Source: Planctomycetota bacterium (lineage in GTDB: Bacteria > Planctomycetota > Phycisphaerae > Phycisphaerales > SM1A02). From it: a stretch of 64,000 nucleotides of DNA. The notes beneath the pieces were generated by a model. The model had not been told where the DNA came from and made no database searches. It worked only from the letters and a program-made list of their open reading frames with translations. This document shows, piece by piece, positions 16,903-25,147 of the stretch (position 1 is the first letter of the stretch; every line of letters starts with the position of its first letter). A program made the translations under genes and the position numbers. The stretch covers positions 62,001 through 126,000 of the forward strand of contig VGYX01000003.1 of the NCBI GenBank assembly GCA_016872835.1. Reading direction: 5' to 3'.

Positions 16903-16905
16903 ACT
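16900..16905 (+). promoter_or_regulatory. -10 element TAGACT using the icd stop codon
   Basis: TAGACT begins with the icd TAG stop codon and ends 9 nt before the ATG at 16915. There is no Shine-Dalgarno. It probably drives the small zinc-ribbon gene. Confidence 0.5.
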
Positions 16906-16914
16906 GCGGGCCGC

Positions 16915-17118
16915 ATGGGCGGCCTGATTCGATCGTTGGTGAAGCGCTCGCAGCGGAACTGGACCGCGCGATGCCTCTCGTGCGGCCTGCGCTTCCCGTA
17001 TCCGGGCATCCGGATCGGAGCATCTGGCACGCCCTCCAAACTGCTGCATTGCTCTCGCTGCGGGTGCTGGCGCTGTTGTCGTGTGGAACCGATCGAGTCC
17101 GGGCAGCGGACGTCGTGA
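16915..17118 (+). CDS. Small zinc-ribbon protein
   Basis: The gene encodes 67 aa. Two CxxC knuckles, CLSCGLRF and CSRCGCWRC, are spaced about 27 residues apart, as in a rubredoxin-like zinc ribbon that binds one Zn. The rest is basic. It has its own -10 element and lies just before a long hairpin, which together support a real small gene. The function is unknown; such ribbons often bind nucleic acid or a protein partner. Confidence 0.6.
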   Translation: MGGLIRSLVKRSQRNWTARCLSCGLRFPYPGIRIGASGTPSKLLHCSRCGCWRCCRVEPIESGQRTS

Positions 17119-17202
17119 ATCCCGAGTGTGGCATGCAGGATTTGAAATCTTCGCGGAGCGGCGGGCATGCGCAGCGTGACCGCGTCAGCGCGAACGAAGC
17201 GA

Positions 17203-17232
17203 GAAAGGGAAGGCCGCATGGCCTTCCCTTTC
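17203..17232. terminator. Long hairpin between zinc-ribbon gene and tRNA-Pro
   Basis: A perfect 13-bp stem GAAAGGGAAGGCC/GGCCTTCCCTTTC with a 4-nt loop GCAT. It lies between convergent units, the plus-strand zinc-ribbon gene and the minus-strand tRNA pair. No strong T-run follows on either strand, so it may terminate inefficiently or protect 3' ends. Confidence 0.6.
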
Positions 17233-17240
17233 GAGTGGAG

Positions 17241-17314
17241 TCGGGCTGACAGGATTTGAACCTGCGACCTTTTGACCCCCAGTCAAACGCGCTACCAAGC
17301 TGCGCTACAGCCCG
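17241..17314 (-). tRNA. tRNA-Pro (anticodon GGG)
   Basis: On the minus strand the acceptor stem is CGGGCTG/CAGCCCG with discriminator A. The D-arm is TAGCGCAGCTTGGTAGCGC. The anticodon stem TTTGA/TCAAA encloses CTGGGGG, giving anticodon GGG. The T-arm is GCAGGTTCAAATCCTGT. CCA is not encoded. It lies 73 nt downstream of tRNA-Ser and may share its transcript. Confidence 0.95.
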
Positions 17315-17387
17315 CGAGATGTGCCCGACGCCACGAGGGTCGACGGGGATTCGTCGGTTCAGGCGGCGAACGGAGCGCCGCCAAAAG

Positions 17388-17474
17388 CGGACAGGGCGGG
17401 ATTCGAACCCGCGATACGGTTACCCGTATACAGCATTTCCAATGCTGCTCCTTCAACCGCTCGGACACCTGTCC
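17388..17474 (-). tRNA. tRNA-Ser (anticodon GGA)
   Basis: At 87 nt it is a class II tRNA with a long variable arm (TATACGGGTAACCGTAT). The acceptor stem GGACAGG pairs with CCTGTCC, and the discriminator is G. The anticodon stem encloses TTGGAAA, giving anticodon GGA. The T-arm reads GCGGGTTCGAATCCCGC. CCA is not encoded. It lies 12 nt downstream of the FG-GAP lipoprotein gene on the same strand. Confidence 0.95.
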
Positions 17475-17486
17475 GACGGGCAAACA

Positions 17487-19178
17487 CTATAGCGAAGAGC
17501 TGGGGTACGTAGCGGGAGGCTCGAAAGAGGGCCTCGACTGGGGTTCTGGCGCAGTTTCCTCGGGCGTGACGGGCGGCTCGGAGGCCTTCTCCACGACCGG
17601 GCTCGATTCCGATGGTGATGGCGGTGTCGGTTCCCGATAGATCGCCGACGACTTTCGGTACAGCACCACGTGACTCTTTTGGCCACTCGTGGCCGGTGCT
17701 CCGACCACCGCCCAGGCCGGAGATGTCGCGACGGATTGTCCAAAGTTCTCCATGCGCGCGATCGCGGGTGCAGCCCACTCCTCGGTCGCCTCCCAAGTCG
17801 TGCCGCGCTGCGCCGATCGGCCCAGTCGCTTCCGAAGCGCCAGGTCATTCATTCCATCGAGCTGCGTTTCGGTGGGCGGCGAGGATTGCGCGCGCTTCTC
17901 GAACGCGAACACGGTGCCTGATCCGTGAACACGCGCTGCCGAGGGTTGGCCAACCACGACGAGGTCACCCCAGACGGCGACGGCCCTCCCGAAGCTGGAG
18001 CCGACCTCGGGTGCCGGGGATTCCAGCGGAGCACTCTCGATCCAGAGACGTGTCGCCACGTTCTGCTGGAACACCAGTACGCGCCCAGCATCCACCGCCA
18101 GCGGCGTGTTCGCGTTCGGGATTCCGGATACCGCGAGTCCGGGCGCCGTGGCGATCGCGGTGCCGAACAGGTCCGAGGCTTCGGCCTCCTCCGGCGCGAT
18201 GACCGCATTCGCGTTCGGTCGCCATGGCGCTTTCGGGCGCCGGATGAACACCGAGATGGTTCCACCCTCAATGCCGTACCTGGTCATCTGTGGCGGGGCG
18301 CTGATGACGGTCTGGGTCCCGTCATGCGCGATCGCCGTTCCGAACCTGGCCATGGGCCTGCCACGCGTCAGGAGACAGTATTCGGGTCCATTCCACGCGC
18401 CGGCCTTGTCGAGTTGCCAGACCAGCACGGCCCCTTCGCGGATGAAGTGCTGTCGGATCGACGGCTCCTCGAACGTCTCGACGATCGGCTCCGGTGGCTC
18501 CTTCAGCATGGGGGCACCAGGATCCGGCCGTTCCCTTCGGAAGCGGGTCTTCAGCACGTCATCGGTCACGGTCATGCTTGCGTCGGGCGCGCCCACGATC
18601 AGGCATTCGCCATCCAACGCGACGCTTGCGCCGAAGTGCTGGAATTCGCTCGAGGTGTCCGGGTCCGTGAAGGCACGCTCGTGAACCCATGCCTCGCCCT
18701 CGCGGCGCCACAGGTTGACGCGCCCAAGTTCACGCACGCCCCCGATGGTCGCGTTCGGAGAACCCACGGCGACGCGGTCTCCGTTCGGCGAGATCGCGAC
18801 CGCGCTTCCGAAACGCTCCTTGCTGGCGTCGGGAGGTGGCAGCAGGCAGATCGCGGGCTTGTCGAGATGTTCAGCGTCGTAGATCCACACCTTGCCCGAG
18901 GGTCCCGCCTTGGGCGCACCGACGACGATCGTGCTACCCGAGCAGGCCACGGCCTGACCAAAACTGCCTTGCGACGGTTCAGGCTCGGAAAGCAGTGCGT
19001 GCGCCTGACGCAGCGGCAGCACCTTGCGCGGCAGACTCGGCCGGGTCACCGAACCGACCTTCGGCTCGCCGGCGTACGTCGGAATCTCCGGTGCAGGGGG
19101 CGTTCGACAGCCTGCGCACAGCAGACTTGCCAGCAGAAGCGGTCCGGAGAAGGCGGAAAGGCGGGAGGGACGAGGCAT
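17487..19178 (-). CDS. FG-GAP repeat lipoprotein
   Basis: The gene encodes 563 aa. The N-terminus has a signal peptide ending LLLASLLCAGC, a lipobox, so the protein is probably an exported lipoprotein. The body carries repeated units of the form FGxAVA...VGAPxA (GSFGQAVACSG, ERFGSAVAIS, HFGASVALDG, RFGTAIAHD, LFGTAIATAP, SFGRAVAVWG, NFGQSVATS), the pattern of FG-GAP beta-propeller blades. The C-terminus is Pro/Ser/Glu-rich. The ATG at 19178 is chosen because TAGACT ends 8 nt upstream. It resembles the larger exported protein at 57.4-59.7 kb. It is probably a surface or periplasmic binding propeller; the ligand is unknown. Confidence 0.82.
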   Translation of the reverse strand: MPRPSRLSAFSGPLLLASLLCAGCRTPPAPEIPTYAGEPKVGSVTRPSLPRKVLPLRQAHALLSEPEPSQGSFGQAVACSGSTIVVGAPKAGPSGKVWIYDAEHLDKPAICLLPPPDASKERFGSAVAISPNGDRVAVGSPNATIGGVRELGRVNLWRREGEAWVHERAFTDPDTSSEFQHFGASVALDGECLIVGAPDASMTVTDDVLKTRFRRERPDPGAPMLKEPPEPIVETFEEPSIRQHFIREGAVLVWQLDKAGAWNGPEYCLLTRGRPMARFGTAIAHDGTQTVISAPPQMTRYGIEGGTISVFIRRPKAPWRPNANAVIAPEEAEASDLFGTAIATAPGLAVSGIPNANTPLAVDAGRVLVFQQNVATRLWIESAPLESPAPEVGSSFGRAVAVWGDLVVVGQPSAARVHGSGTVFAFEKRAQSSPPTETQLDGMNDLALRKRLGRSAQRGTTWEATEEWAAPAIARMENFGQSVATSPAWAVVGAPATSGQKSHVVLYRKSSAIYREPTPPSPSESSPVVEKASEPPVTPEETAPEPQSRPSFEPPATYPSSSL

Positions 19179-19186
19179 CCGCGCGC

Positions 19187-19192
19187 AGTCTA
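19187..19192 (-). promoter_or_regulatory. -10 element TAGACT for the FG-GAP lipoprotein
   Basis: TAGACT on the minus strand lies 8 nt before the ATG at 19178, with no Shine-Dalgarno. It faces the divergent msrBA promoter about 40 nt away. Confidence 0.55.
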
Positions 19193-19230
19193 TTCCCAAG
19201 TCGACTCGCACCACCGCGTGGGTGTAGGCA

Positions 19231-19236
19231 TACGAT
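19231..19236 (+). promoter_or_regulatory. -10 element TACGAT for the MsrB-MsrA gene
   Basis: TACGAT ends 9 nt upstream of the ATG at 19246. No ribosome-binding site lies between. Confidence 0.5.
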
Positions 19237-19245
19237 CCAATCCTC

Positions 19246-20343
19246 ATGCGACCGCGATCCCTGATCCTGCTTGGCCTGATTTCAATGGCGGCCGGCGCGG
19301 TCTGCGTGGCAGCCATGCAGTCGCAGGATTCACCCAAGGAAGCCCCCATGTCACAGCCCGCACGAACGATCTCACGGTCCGGTTACGCGATCGCACGCCT
19401 TCCGGCTGCCGAGGTGGAGCGCCTGGCCAAGAACCTCACCCCCGAGCAGTACCGCGTGACGCAGAAGTCAGGCACCGAGGCCGCGTTCTGCGGCAACCTG
19501 CTCGACAACAAGAAGGACGGCTTCTACGCCTGCGTGGTCTGCGGACTTCCGCTCTTCGCGAGCGAGCACAAGTTCAACTCGGGCACCGGATGGCCGAGCT
19601 TCTTCATGCCCTTCGACAAGGACCATGTGGCCTACGTGAAGGACGAGAGCCATGGCATGGAACGCATCGAGATCGAGTGTGCGCGATGCGCCGCACACCT
19701 GGGACACGTGTTCGAGGACGGCCCGCGACCGACGGGCCTGCGCTACTGCCTGAATTCCGCGGCGCTGATCTTCATCGAGAAGGGCCAACCGATTCCGATC
19801 GCGAGCCAGCCGCTTCCGCTCAAGACGGCCTACTTCGCCGGCGGCTGCTTCTGGGGCATCGAGCACCGCTTTCAGGAGTGCCCCGGCGTGGCGGGTGTGG
19901 AGAGCGGCTACATGAACGGATCGACCGATGCACCGACCTATGAGGATGTGTGCGGGCATGGCACGGGCCACGCCGAGGCGGTGAAGGTGCTGTACGACCC
20001 GGCGAAGGTGACCTATCGGCAGCTGCTCGACGGGTTCTTCCGGATGCATGATCCGACGCAGCTGGATCGTCAGGGGCCTGATGTGGGCGACCAGTACCGC
20101 AGCGCCGTCTTCACGACCGACGCGGAGCAGCAGCGTGAGGCGGAAGCCTTCAAGCTCTCGCTGCAGTCGAGCCCGAAGTACGTGGGCCGCAAGATCGTCA
20201 CGGTGATCGAGCCCGCGAAGCGATTCTGGTCGGCCGAGGCCTATCACCAGGACTACGTGGAGCGCACGGGGCGCGCCTGTCACTCGGTGAATCCGTGGCC
20301 CGAGGTGTTCGGGCAGGACAAGGCACCCGCGAAGGCGCACTGA
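19246..20343 (+). CDS. Exported bifunctional methionine sulfoxide reductase MsrB-MsrA
   Basis: The gene encodes 365 aa. After a short hydrophobic signal sequence (residues 1-24) comes an MsrB domain: zinc ligands Cys96/Cys99 and Cys145/Cys148, [18 protein letters not shown] and the catalytic Cys168 in RYCLNSAAL. An MsrA domain follows, with its nucleophilic Cys201 in [11 protein letters not shown], then [24 protein letters not shown] cut by loops, and YHQDYVE near the end. The two domains reduce R- and S-methionine sulfoxide. The signal sequence places repair outside the cytoplasm, so an electron donor must be supplied there. The domain order is B then A. The M28 peptidase gene begins 6 nt after the stop, suggesting an operon. 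Confidence 0.93.
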   Translation: MRPRSLILLGLISMAAGAVCVAAMQSQDSPKEAPMSQPARTISRSGYAIARLPAAEVERLAKNLTPEQYRVTQKSGTEAAFCGNLLDNKKDGFYACVVCGLPLFASEHKFNSGTGWPSFFMPFDKDHVAYVKDESHGMERIEIECARCAAHLGHVFEDGPRPTGLRYCLNSAALIFIEKGQPIPIASQPLPLKTAYFAGGCFWGIEHRFQECPGVAGVESGYMNGSTDAPTYEDVCGHGTGHAEAVKVLYDPAKVTYRQLLDGFFRMHDPTQLDRQGPDVGDQYRSAVFTTDAEQQREAEAFKLSLQSSPKYVGRKIVTVIEPAKRFWSAEAYHQDYVERTGRACHSVNPWPEVFGQDKAPAKAH

Positions 20344-20349
20344 ACCGTC

Positions 20350-22440
20350 ATGCGCGCGTGCCTCGTCGCTCTCGTGTCGATGCTTGCGGTGGTCGGCTTC
20401 GCACGCGGTGACGGCGGCAGCAAGGACTACGCGCGATCCGTGGGTGCACTGGTATCGCCCGCCGACCTCGCGCGCTTCCATGAACTGCTGGCTTCCGAGC
20501 CGCATGTCGCGGGCACGCCCGGCGACGCGCGCCAGATCGAGCGCATCCGCGCGGCATTCGTGGCGATGGGTCTGGAGGTCGAGGTGCACCGTTTCCGAAG
20601 CCTGCTGAGCCGGCCCGTGCGTGCCGCGCTGGAGATCGTGGGAGCCACGGGGCCGTCGCAGCCCTCGCGAGGCGTGCTGGCGCTTCCGATCGACGAGCGC
20701 GACCTGCTTGCGGATCCATCGACGGCTCACCCCGACCTGACCTACGGCTGGAACGCCTTCAGTGGATCCGGTGACGTCACCGCGCCGGTGGTCTACGCGA
20801 ATTACGGACTGCGAGAGGACTACGACGAGCTGCGCAAGCTTGGCATCGAGGTGCGCGGCAAGATCGTGCTGGTGCGCTACGGTCGGTGCTTTCGTGGCTA
20901 CAAGGCGCGTTTCGCGCAGGAGCAGGGAGCCGCAGGCGTGATCCTGTACACGGACCCGGCGGACTCCGGGTTCACGAAGGGGCAGGTGTGGCCCGAAGGC
21001 GGCGGCTGGGCAAACGACGCCTGCATCCAGCGTGGCACGTTGAACACGCTTCCCTATCCCGGCGATCCTGGCACGCCGGGAGTCTTCGCGTCGGATGCAG
21101 CCACTCGGCTCGACCCCTCCACGCTGGATCTGCCCCGCATTCCGGTGCAGCCGATCGGATACGGCGCCGCGGGCATGATCCTTGCGCGATTCCAGGGCCC
21201 CGAAGTGCCCGAGTCGTGGCGCGGCGGACTCGCGATGCCGTACCGGCTGGAAGGCGGCGACGCGCTCCGTGTGCGGCTCATGGTCGAACAGGAACGATTC
21301 GTCGGTGAGTCGGCGAACGTCATCGCCACACTGAAGGGGACTTCGAACTCGAACGAGTTTGTGATGCTGGGCTGCCATCACGATGCGTGGGGCTTCGGTT
21401 CGGCCGATCCGGCTGCGGGCACCATGTGTCTGCTGGAGGCGGCCCGCTGCGCGGCCGAGGCGGCTCGTGTGGGCATGCGACCTTCACGCACGCTGCGTTT
21501 CGCCGCTTGGGGCGCCGAGGAGTTCGGCATCATCGGAAGCACCGAGTGGTGCGAGGCGACCGAGGCCACGCTTTCGCGCGACGCGCTGCTGTACGTGAAT
21601 CTGGACATGGCCGCGATGGGCCCGAACCCGGGGCTCTCGATCTCGCCGGAACTCGACACGGTCGCACGCGAGGCGACCGGCATCGCAATGGCCTCGATGG
21701 AGCCTGCGGAGACGGTGCGCGAACGCATGACCAAGGTTTCACCGGATGGAATCCGCTTCGGAAGCCTCGGCGGCGGCAGCGACCACATCGCGTTCGTGTG
21801 TCGGGCCGGTGTGCCCAGCGTCTCGATCGGCGCGGGCGGCTCGCCGGGAACCAGCTACCACAGCAATTACGACACGGTCACGTGGTATCGCGCCACCGTG
21901 GGGGCGGACTACGCGAGTCCCGCCATGGTCACGCGCATCGCGTTGGCGATGGCGGGGCTGGTGGCGCAATCGGACCGACCGACCTGGCGCGTGGCACCGG
22001 TGGGCGCGGCGTGCCTTCGACATCTCGATGGCGTGATCGCGGCATCGCCGGATCCGGCCATGCGCGCGCAACTGGAGCGCCTGCGGCCGGGGTTCCAGGC
22101 GATCGTGGATCAGGGCGCGAGGATCGATGCCATGCTGGATCGATCTGCGTCGGTCGCGAACGCGGGCGAGCTTCAAGCTGGCATGCATGCGTTCCTGCAG
22201 GCGTTCATCGATCCGGCAGGGCTGGACGGTCGTCCGTGGTTCCGCAGTCTCATCGCCGCGAGCGATCGTGATGACGGCTACGCCCCGTGCATGCTGCCTC
22301 TGCTGGCCGAAGCCGTGCGTGATCGCGACACCGCTCGCGTGGCGGCCGCCGTGGTGCGTATGGAGGCTGCGCAGCGGCGCGCATGGAAGGCGATGGAGGG
22401 ACTTCAGGCGGCGCTCGGACAGTCCGTGACGAACCCATAG
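20350..22440 (+). CDS. Exported M28-family metallopeptidase with PA domain
   Basis: The gene encodes 696 aa with a signal peptide (MRACLVALVSMLAVVGFARG). The architecture resembles glutamate carboxypeptidase II: a protease-associated insert (about residues 120-290, with GKIVLVRYGRCFRGYKARFAQEQGA cut by a loop) inside an M28 zinc peptidase. The di-zinc ligands are seen in GCHHDAWGFGSADPAAGT, FAAWGAEEFGIIGS (catalytic Glu), NLDMAAMG and GTSYHSNYDT. A C-terminal helical part corresponds to the dimerisation domain. It probably trims peptides in the periplasm. It starts 6 nt after msrBA and ends with a TAG that forms part of the next promoter. Confidence 0.9.
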   Translation: MRACLVALVSMLAVVGFARGDGGSKDYARSVGALVSPADLARFHELLASEPHVAGTPGDARQIERIRAAFVAMGLEVEVHRFRSLLSRPVRAALEIVGATGPSQPSRGVLALPIDERDLLADPSTAHPDLTYGWNAFSGSGDVTAPVVYANYGLREDYDELRKLGIEVRGKIVLVRYGRCFRGYKARFAQEQGAAGVILYTDPADSGFTKGQVWPEGGGWANDACIQRGTLNTLPYPGDPGTPGVFASDAATRLDPSTLDLPRIPVQPIGYGAAGMILARFQGPEVPESWRGGLAMPYRLEGGDALRVRLMVEQERFVGESANVIATLKGTSNSNEFVMLGCHHDAWGFGSADPAAGTMCLLEAARCAAEAARVGMRPSRTLRFAAWGAEEFGIIGSTEWCEATEATLSRDALLYVNLDMAAMGPNPGLSISPELDTVAREATGIAMASMEPAETVRERMTKVSPDGIRFGSLGGGSDHIAFVCRAGVPSVSIGAGGSPGTSYHSNYDTVTWYRATVGADYASPAMVTRIALAMAGLVAQSDRPTWRVAPVGAACLRHLDGVIAASPDPAMRAQLERLRPGFQAIVDQGARIDAMLDRSASVANAGELQAGMHAFLQAFIDPAGLDGRPWFRSLIAASDRDDGYAPCMLPLLAEAVRDRDTARVAAAVVRMEAAQRRAWKAMEGLQAALGQSVTNP

Positions 22441-22443
22441 ACT
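22438..22443 (+). promoter_or_regulatory. -10 element TAGACT using the peptidase stop codon
   Basis: TAGACT starts with the TAG stop codon of the M28 gene and ends 6 nt before the ATG at 22450, with no Shine-Dalgarno. This is the same stop/-10 sharing as at 16900. Confidence 0.55.
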
Positions 22444-22449
22444 TCCGTC

Positions 22450-23493
22450 ATGCGATTCGCGCCTGCGATCCTGACGACGGTTCTCGCGCTTGGCTCGGCG
22501 GCCTGGTCACAGGCTCCGGCTGCCGCGCCGTCGGCGGCGGCGGCGTCTCCCGTGGTGATTGAGCCGGCGGAACATGATCTTGGCAGGATTCCCCCGGGAT
22601 CCTCGCAGGTGCGGACTTTCAAGCTGCGCAACACCGGCAGCGCGCCCGTGAAGATCGTGAGCGCCATCCCGAGCTGCAAGTGCACCACGCTGTCGGACCT
22701 CGCGGGTAAGGAGATTCCCGCAGGTGGCGAGATCGAGCTGCAGGCGAGTCTGGATGCGCCGCGCACGCCGGGCATGAAGGACGCGAAGGTCTTCGTGAAT
22801 CTGGAGGGTGGCGCACGTCCGCTGGTCGCCAAGCTGCATGGCGACGTGACCTTGCCGGTCCAGCCATCGCCGCCGTTCGTGGACGCGCTGAAGGGCAACC
22901 GCACGGGAACGATCGAGTTCGCGTCGACCGATGGCAAGCCCTTCCGTGTGCTTGCCGTGGATGGCGCCGCGCCGCAGTTCGCGGATTTCGACCCGACGAA
23001 GGACGCGCCGCGGAGCCACTATCTGGTGCGATGGGACTTCACCATGGTGCCCGATGGCAAGTTTCGGCAGTGGATGGTGGTCGAGACCGATCGGGCGGAT
23101 TGCGCGCTCGTACCGATCCGGATCCGCAACGAGTCGACCGGTGCGCGCTTCGACCCCGATGTCGATCGACGCGGCTCCTTCGTGCCCGAGAGCATCGTGG
23201 TCGCCGGACGCATGAAGCCCGGTGAGGCGAAGGACCTCGAGATCGAGCTGGAGTCGAGCGCACCGAGGGGCAAGCAGCAGACCCCGTACTGGGACCGGGT
23301 CTTGAAGGCCCAGTGCGTGGCGCCGGAAGCGCATGTGCAGCTGCTCGACTCGCGGCGTGTCGGCGATCGCGCGATGGTGCGGTTCCGCATGACGCTGTCG
23401 ACGAAGGCGCAGGGTTTCGCGTATGTGCCCGTGACGATCGAGACAGGCACCGGCGTGGTGCGCTGTTTCGTGGCGGTGGTGGCCACCCCGTGA
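22450..23493 (+). CDS. DUF1573-type exported protein
   Basis: The gene encodes 347 aa with a signal peptide (MRFAPAILTTVLALGSAAWSQA). The segment VIEPAEHDLGRIPPGSSQVRTFKLRNTGSAPVKIV...IPSCKCTTL is typical of DUF1573, an immunoglobulin-like beta-sandwich domain whose CxC motif is common in Bacteroidetes and Planctomycetes. The remaining ~220 residues contain a second, less conserved beta-rich part. It lies at the head of a tight run with a phosphoesterase and tsaB, overlapping the phosphoesterase start by 4 nt (GTGA). The molecular function of the family is not established. Confidence 0.85.
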   Translation: MRFAPAILTTVLALGSAAWSQAPAAAPSAAAASPVVIEPAEHDLGRIPPGSSQVRTFKLRNTGSAPVKIVSAIPSCKCTTLSDLAGKEIPAGGEIELQASLDAPRTPGMKDAKVFVNLEGGARPLVAKLHGDVTLPVQPSPPFVDALKGNRTGTIEFASTDGKPFRVLAVDGAAPQFADFDPTKDAPRSHYLVRWDFTMVPDGKFRQWMVVETDRADCALVPIRIRNESTGARFDPDVDRRGSFVPESIVVAGRMKPGEAKDLEIELESSAPRGKQQTPYWDRVLKAQCVAPEAHVQLLDSRRVGDRAMVRFRMTLSTKAQGFAYVPVTIETGTGVVRCFVAVVATP

Positions 23494-24377
23494 AGCTGCC
23501 GTCCGTCGATCATCTGAACGCCGAGGCCGCCGCTGAACTCTTCACGCAGGCTGCGCAGTCTCTTCGGCAGGATCCTCTTCGTCGCGGCTGCTGCGTCATG
23601 CTTCCATCGCGCGGTCGGCTTGTCGCGACCGGGGACCTGCACGACCATCCGATCCACTTCCAGAAGGTGTGTGACTTCGCGAAGCTGGACAAGCCCGATC
23701 ATCACCTGATCCTGCATGAGCTGATCCATGGCGAGCGCCTGACGCACGGTGCCGATCTGAGTTGGCGCATGCTGGCGAAAGTGGCGGCGCTTCGCCTGCA
23801 GCATTCTGGACAGGTGCACCCGATGCTGGCCAATCACGAGATCGCGCAGGCGTTCCTGCAGCCCGTGAGCAAGGGTGCGGGGGAGTGCACGCAACTGTTC
23901 CGTGACGGCCTGGAATGGAGCTTCGGCGAGGACGCAGGCACGGTCGAGGAGGCGATCAACGACTTCATCCGCGCGATGCCGCTCGCGATCCGCTCGGAAA
24001 GTGGACTGCTGTGCGCGCACTCCTTGCCGGCGCCGATCGCGATGCCGAAGTTCGACATGGGCGTGCTGGATCGCGCGCTGGACGAGACGGATTTCACCAC
24101 GCGCACCGGATCGGCGTGGTCCATGACCTGGGGACGCGGGCAGACACAGGACTCCGTGCGGGCTCTGACGGATGCATGGGCGGTGAAGCTCTTCGTGCTC
24201 GGACACAAGCACGTGGAGCAGGGCGCGGAGACGCCTTTCCCTGGCGTGGTGATCCTGAACAGCGATCATGAGCGTGGCGCGGTGCTTGCGTTCGATCTGG
24301 CTGCGCCGCTGCCGACCGCCGAGCAGGCCGTGGCGAGCGCCGTGTCGCTGGCATCGATGGGTTCGATGCATGACTGA
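23490..24377 (+). CDS. Metallophosphoesterase family protein
   Basis: The gene encodes 295 aa from a GTG that overlaps the previous stop. Calcineurin-like metal-binding motifs are partly recognisable: GDLHDHPIHF in place of GDxHG, MLANHEIAQAF for the GNHE block (Asn-His-Glu kept), CAHSLP for the middle His, and VLGHKHVEQG for the GHxH motif. The usual GDxxDRG block is replaced by HHLILHELIHGER. The fold is therefore clear but the active site is unusual. The substrate is unknown. The 3' end overlaps tsaB by 8 nt. Confidence 0.8.
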   Translation: MKLPSVDHLNAEAAAELFTQAAQSLRQDPLRRGCCVMLPSRGRLVATGDLHDHPIHFQKVCDFAKLDKPDHHLILHELIHGERLTHGADLSWRMLAKVAALRLQHSGQVHPMLANHEIAQAFLQPVSKGAGECTQLFRDGLEWSFGEDAGTVEEAINDFIRAMPLAIRSESGLLCAHSLPAPIAMPKFDMGVLDRALDETDFTTRTGSAWSMTWGRGQTQDSVRALTDAWAVKLFVLGHKHVEQGAETPFPGVVILNSDHERGAVLAFDLAAPLPTAEQAVASAVSLASMGSMHD

Positions 24378-25080
24378 TCAAGGCTTCGTGCTGGCGATCG
24401 AGACGAGCCAACGCGCGCAATCAATCGCGATCCGCACGCATGACGCCGGCGTGCACGAGGAGGTCGTCGAAGCCGATGACCGCACCCGGGAGGATCTGCT
24501 GCCGGCGATCGAGAGACTGATCGACCGTGTGGGATGCCTGCCGGAGCACCTGCGCGCCGTGATGCTGAACGCGGGCCCCGGCGGTTTCACGGGACTTCGC
24601 ATGGCACACGCGGCCGCGCAGGCGATCGCGCTGGCGCTGCAGGTTCCCGTGGTGCAGGTGAGCGGCGCCGCATGCGCGCGCGCTGCGGCGATCCTGTCAG
24701 GCGATCTGGCACCCACCGACGCGTGCTGGGTGGCGCTCGCCTCCAAGGGTGAGGAGACCTGGATCGCCAGGGCGGATGCGCAGGGGCCGGTCGAAGGCCG
24801 ATCGATCGAAGTGGACGCATGGCAGCCCGGTGACTGCAACGTGCTGGTGTCCGACGCGCACCTGCCAGCCTCGTGGCGTGCGCTCGCGGAACGGCGTGGC
24901 ATCCGCCAACTTCCACTACGGATTCAGGCGTCGGCCGTGCTGGCGGCGGGGCTTCCCATGCTGCAGCGCGGGCAGTGCACGCCTCCGGAGGCCCTGGTGC
25001 CGACCTATCCGCGGGAGGCCGAGGCCGTGCGTCTGTGGCGACTTCGCAAGGTTGCGCGCGCAGACGGATCACCGGCCTGA
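24370..25080 (+). CDS. tsaB: tRNA threonylcarbamoyladenosine biosynthesis protein TsaB
   Basis: The gene encodes 236 aa. TsaB is the inactive ASKHA-fold partner of TsaD, needed for N6-threonylcarbamoyladenosine at position 37 of ANN-decoding tRNAs. The N-terminus VLAIETSQRAQSIAI, the block LNAGPGGFTGLRMAHAAAQAIAL and the later ACARAAAIL are typical. tsaD and tsaE are not in the window. The ATG at 24370 overlaps the phosphoesterase gene by 8 nt, pointing to one mRNA for DUF1573, phosphoesterase and TsaB. The 67 nt after the stop contain the inverted repeat GAATTC-CGC-GAATTC. Confidence 0.9.
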   Translation: MTDQGFVLAIETSQRAQSIAIRTHDAGVHEEVVEADDRTREDLLPAIERLIDRVGCLPEHLRAVMLNAGPGGFTGLRMAHAAAQAIALALQVPVVQVSGAACARAAAILSGDLAPTDACWVALASKGEETWIARADAQGPVEGRSIEVDAWQPGDCNVLVSDAHLPASWRALAERRGIRQLPLRIQASAVLAAGLPMLQRGQCTPPEALVPTYPREAEAVRLWRLRKVARADGSPA

Positions 25081-25147
25081 GAATTCCGCGAATTCGTCTC
25101 GGAGGGGAGTGAAGTGACCCCCATTTCCGGTCGACCTTCCCGGGGCC

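Noticed and set aside
15325-17049. 574-codon minus-strand frame opposite icd
   Set aside because: It is a shadow of isocitrate dehydrogenase. The composition is typical of antisense frames (many His, Arg and Leu) and no motif is seen.
19468-21381. 637-codon minus-strand frame across the msr and M28 genes
   Set aside because: It spans two real plus-strand genes with catalytic motifs and has no start context or family similarity.
25081-25095. Inverted repeat GAATTC-CGC-GAATTC after tsaB
   Set aside because: The stem is short, there is no T-run, and no further copy or regulator context was found. It is probably chance.
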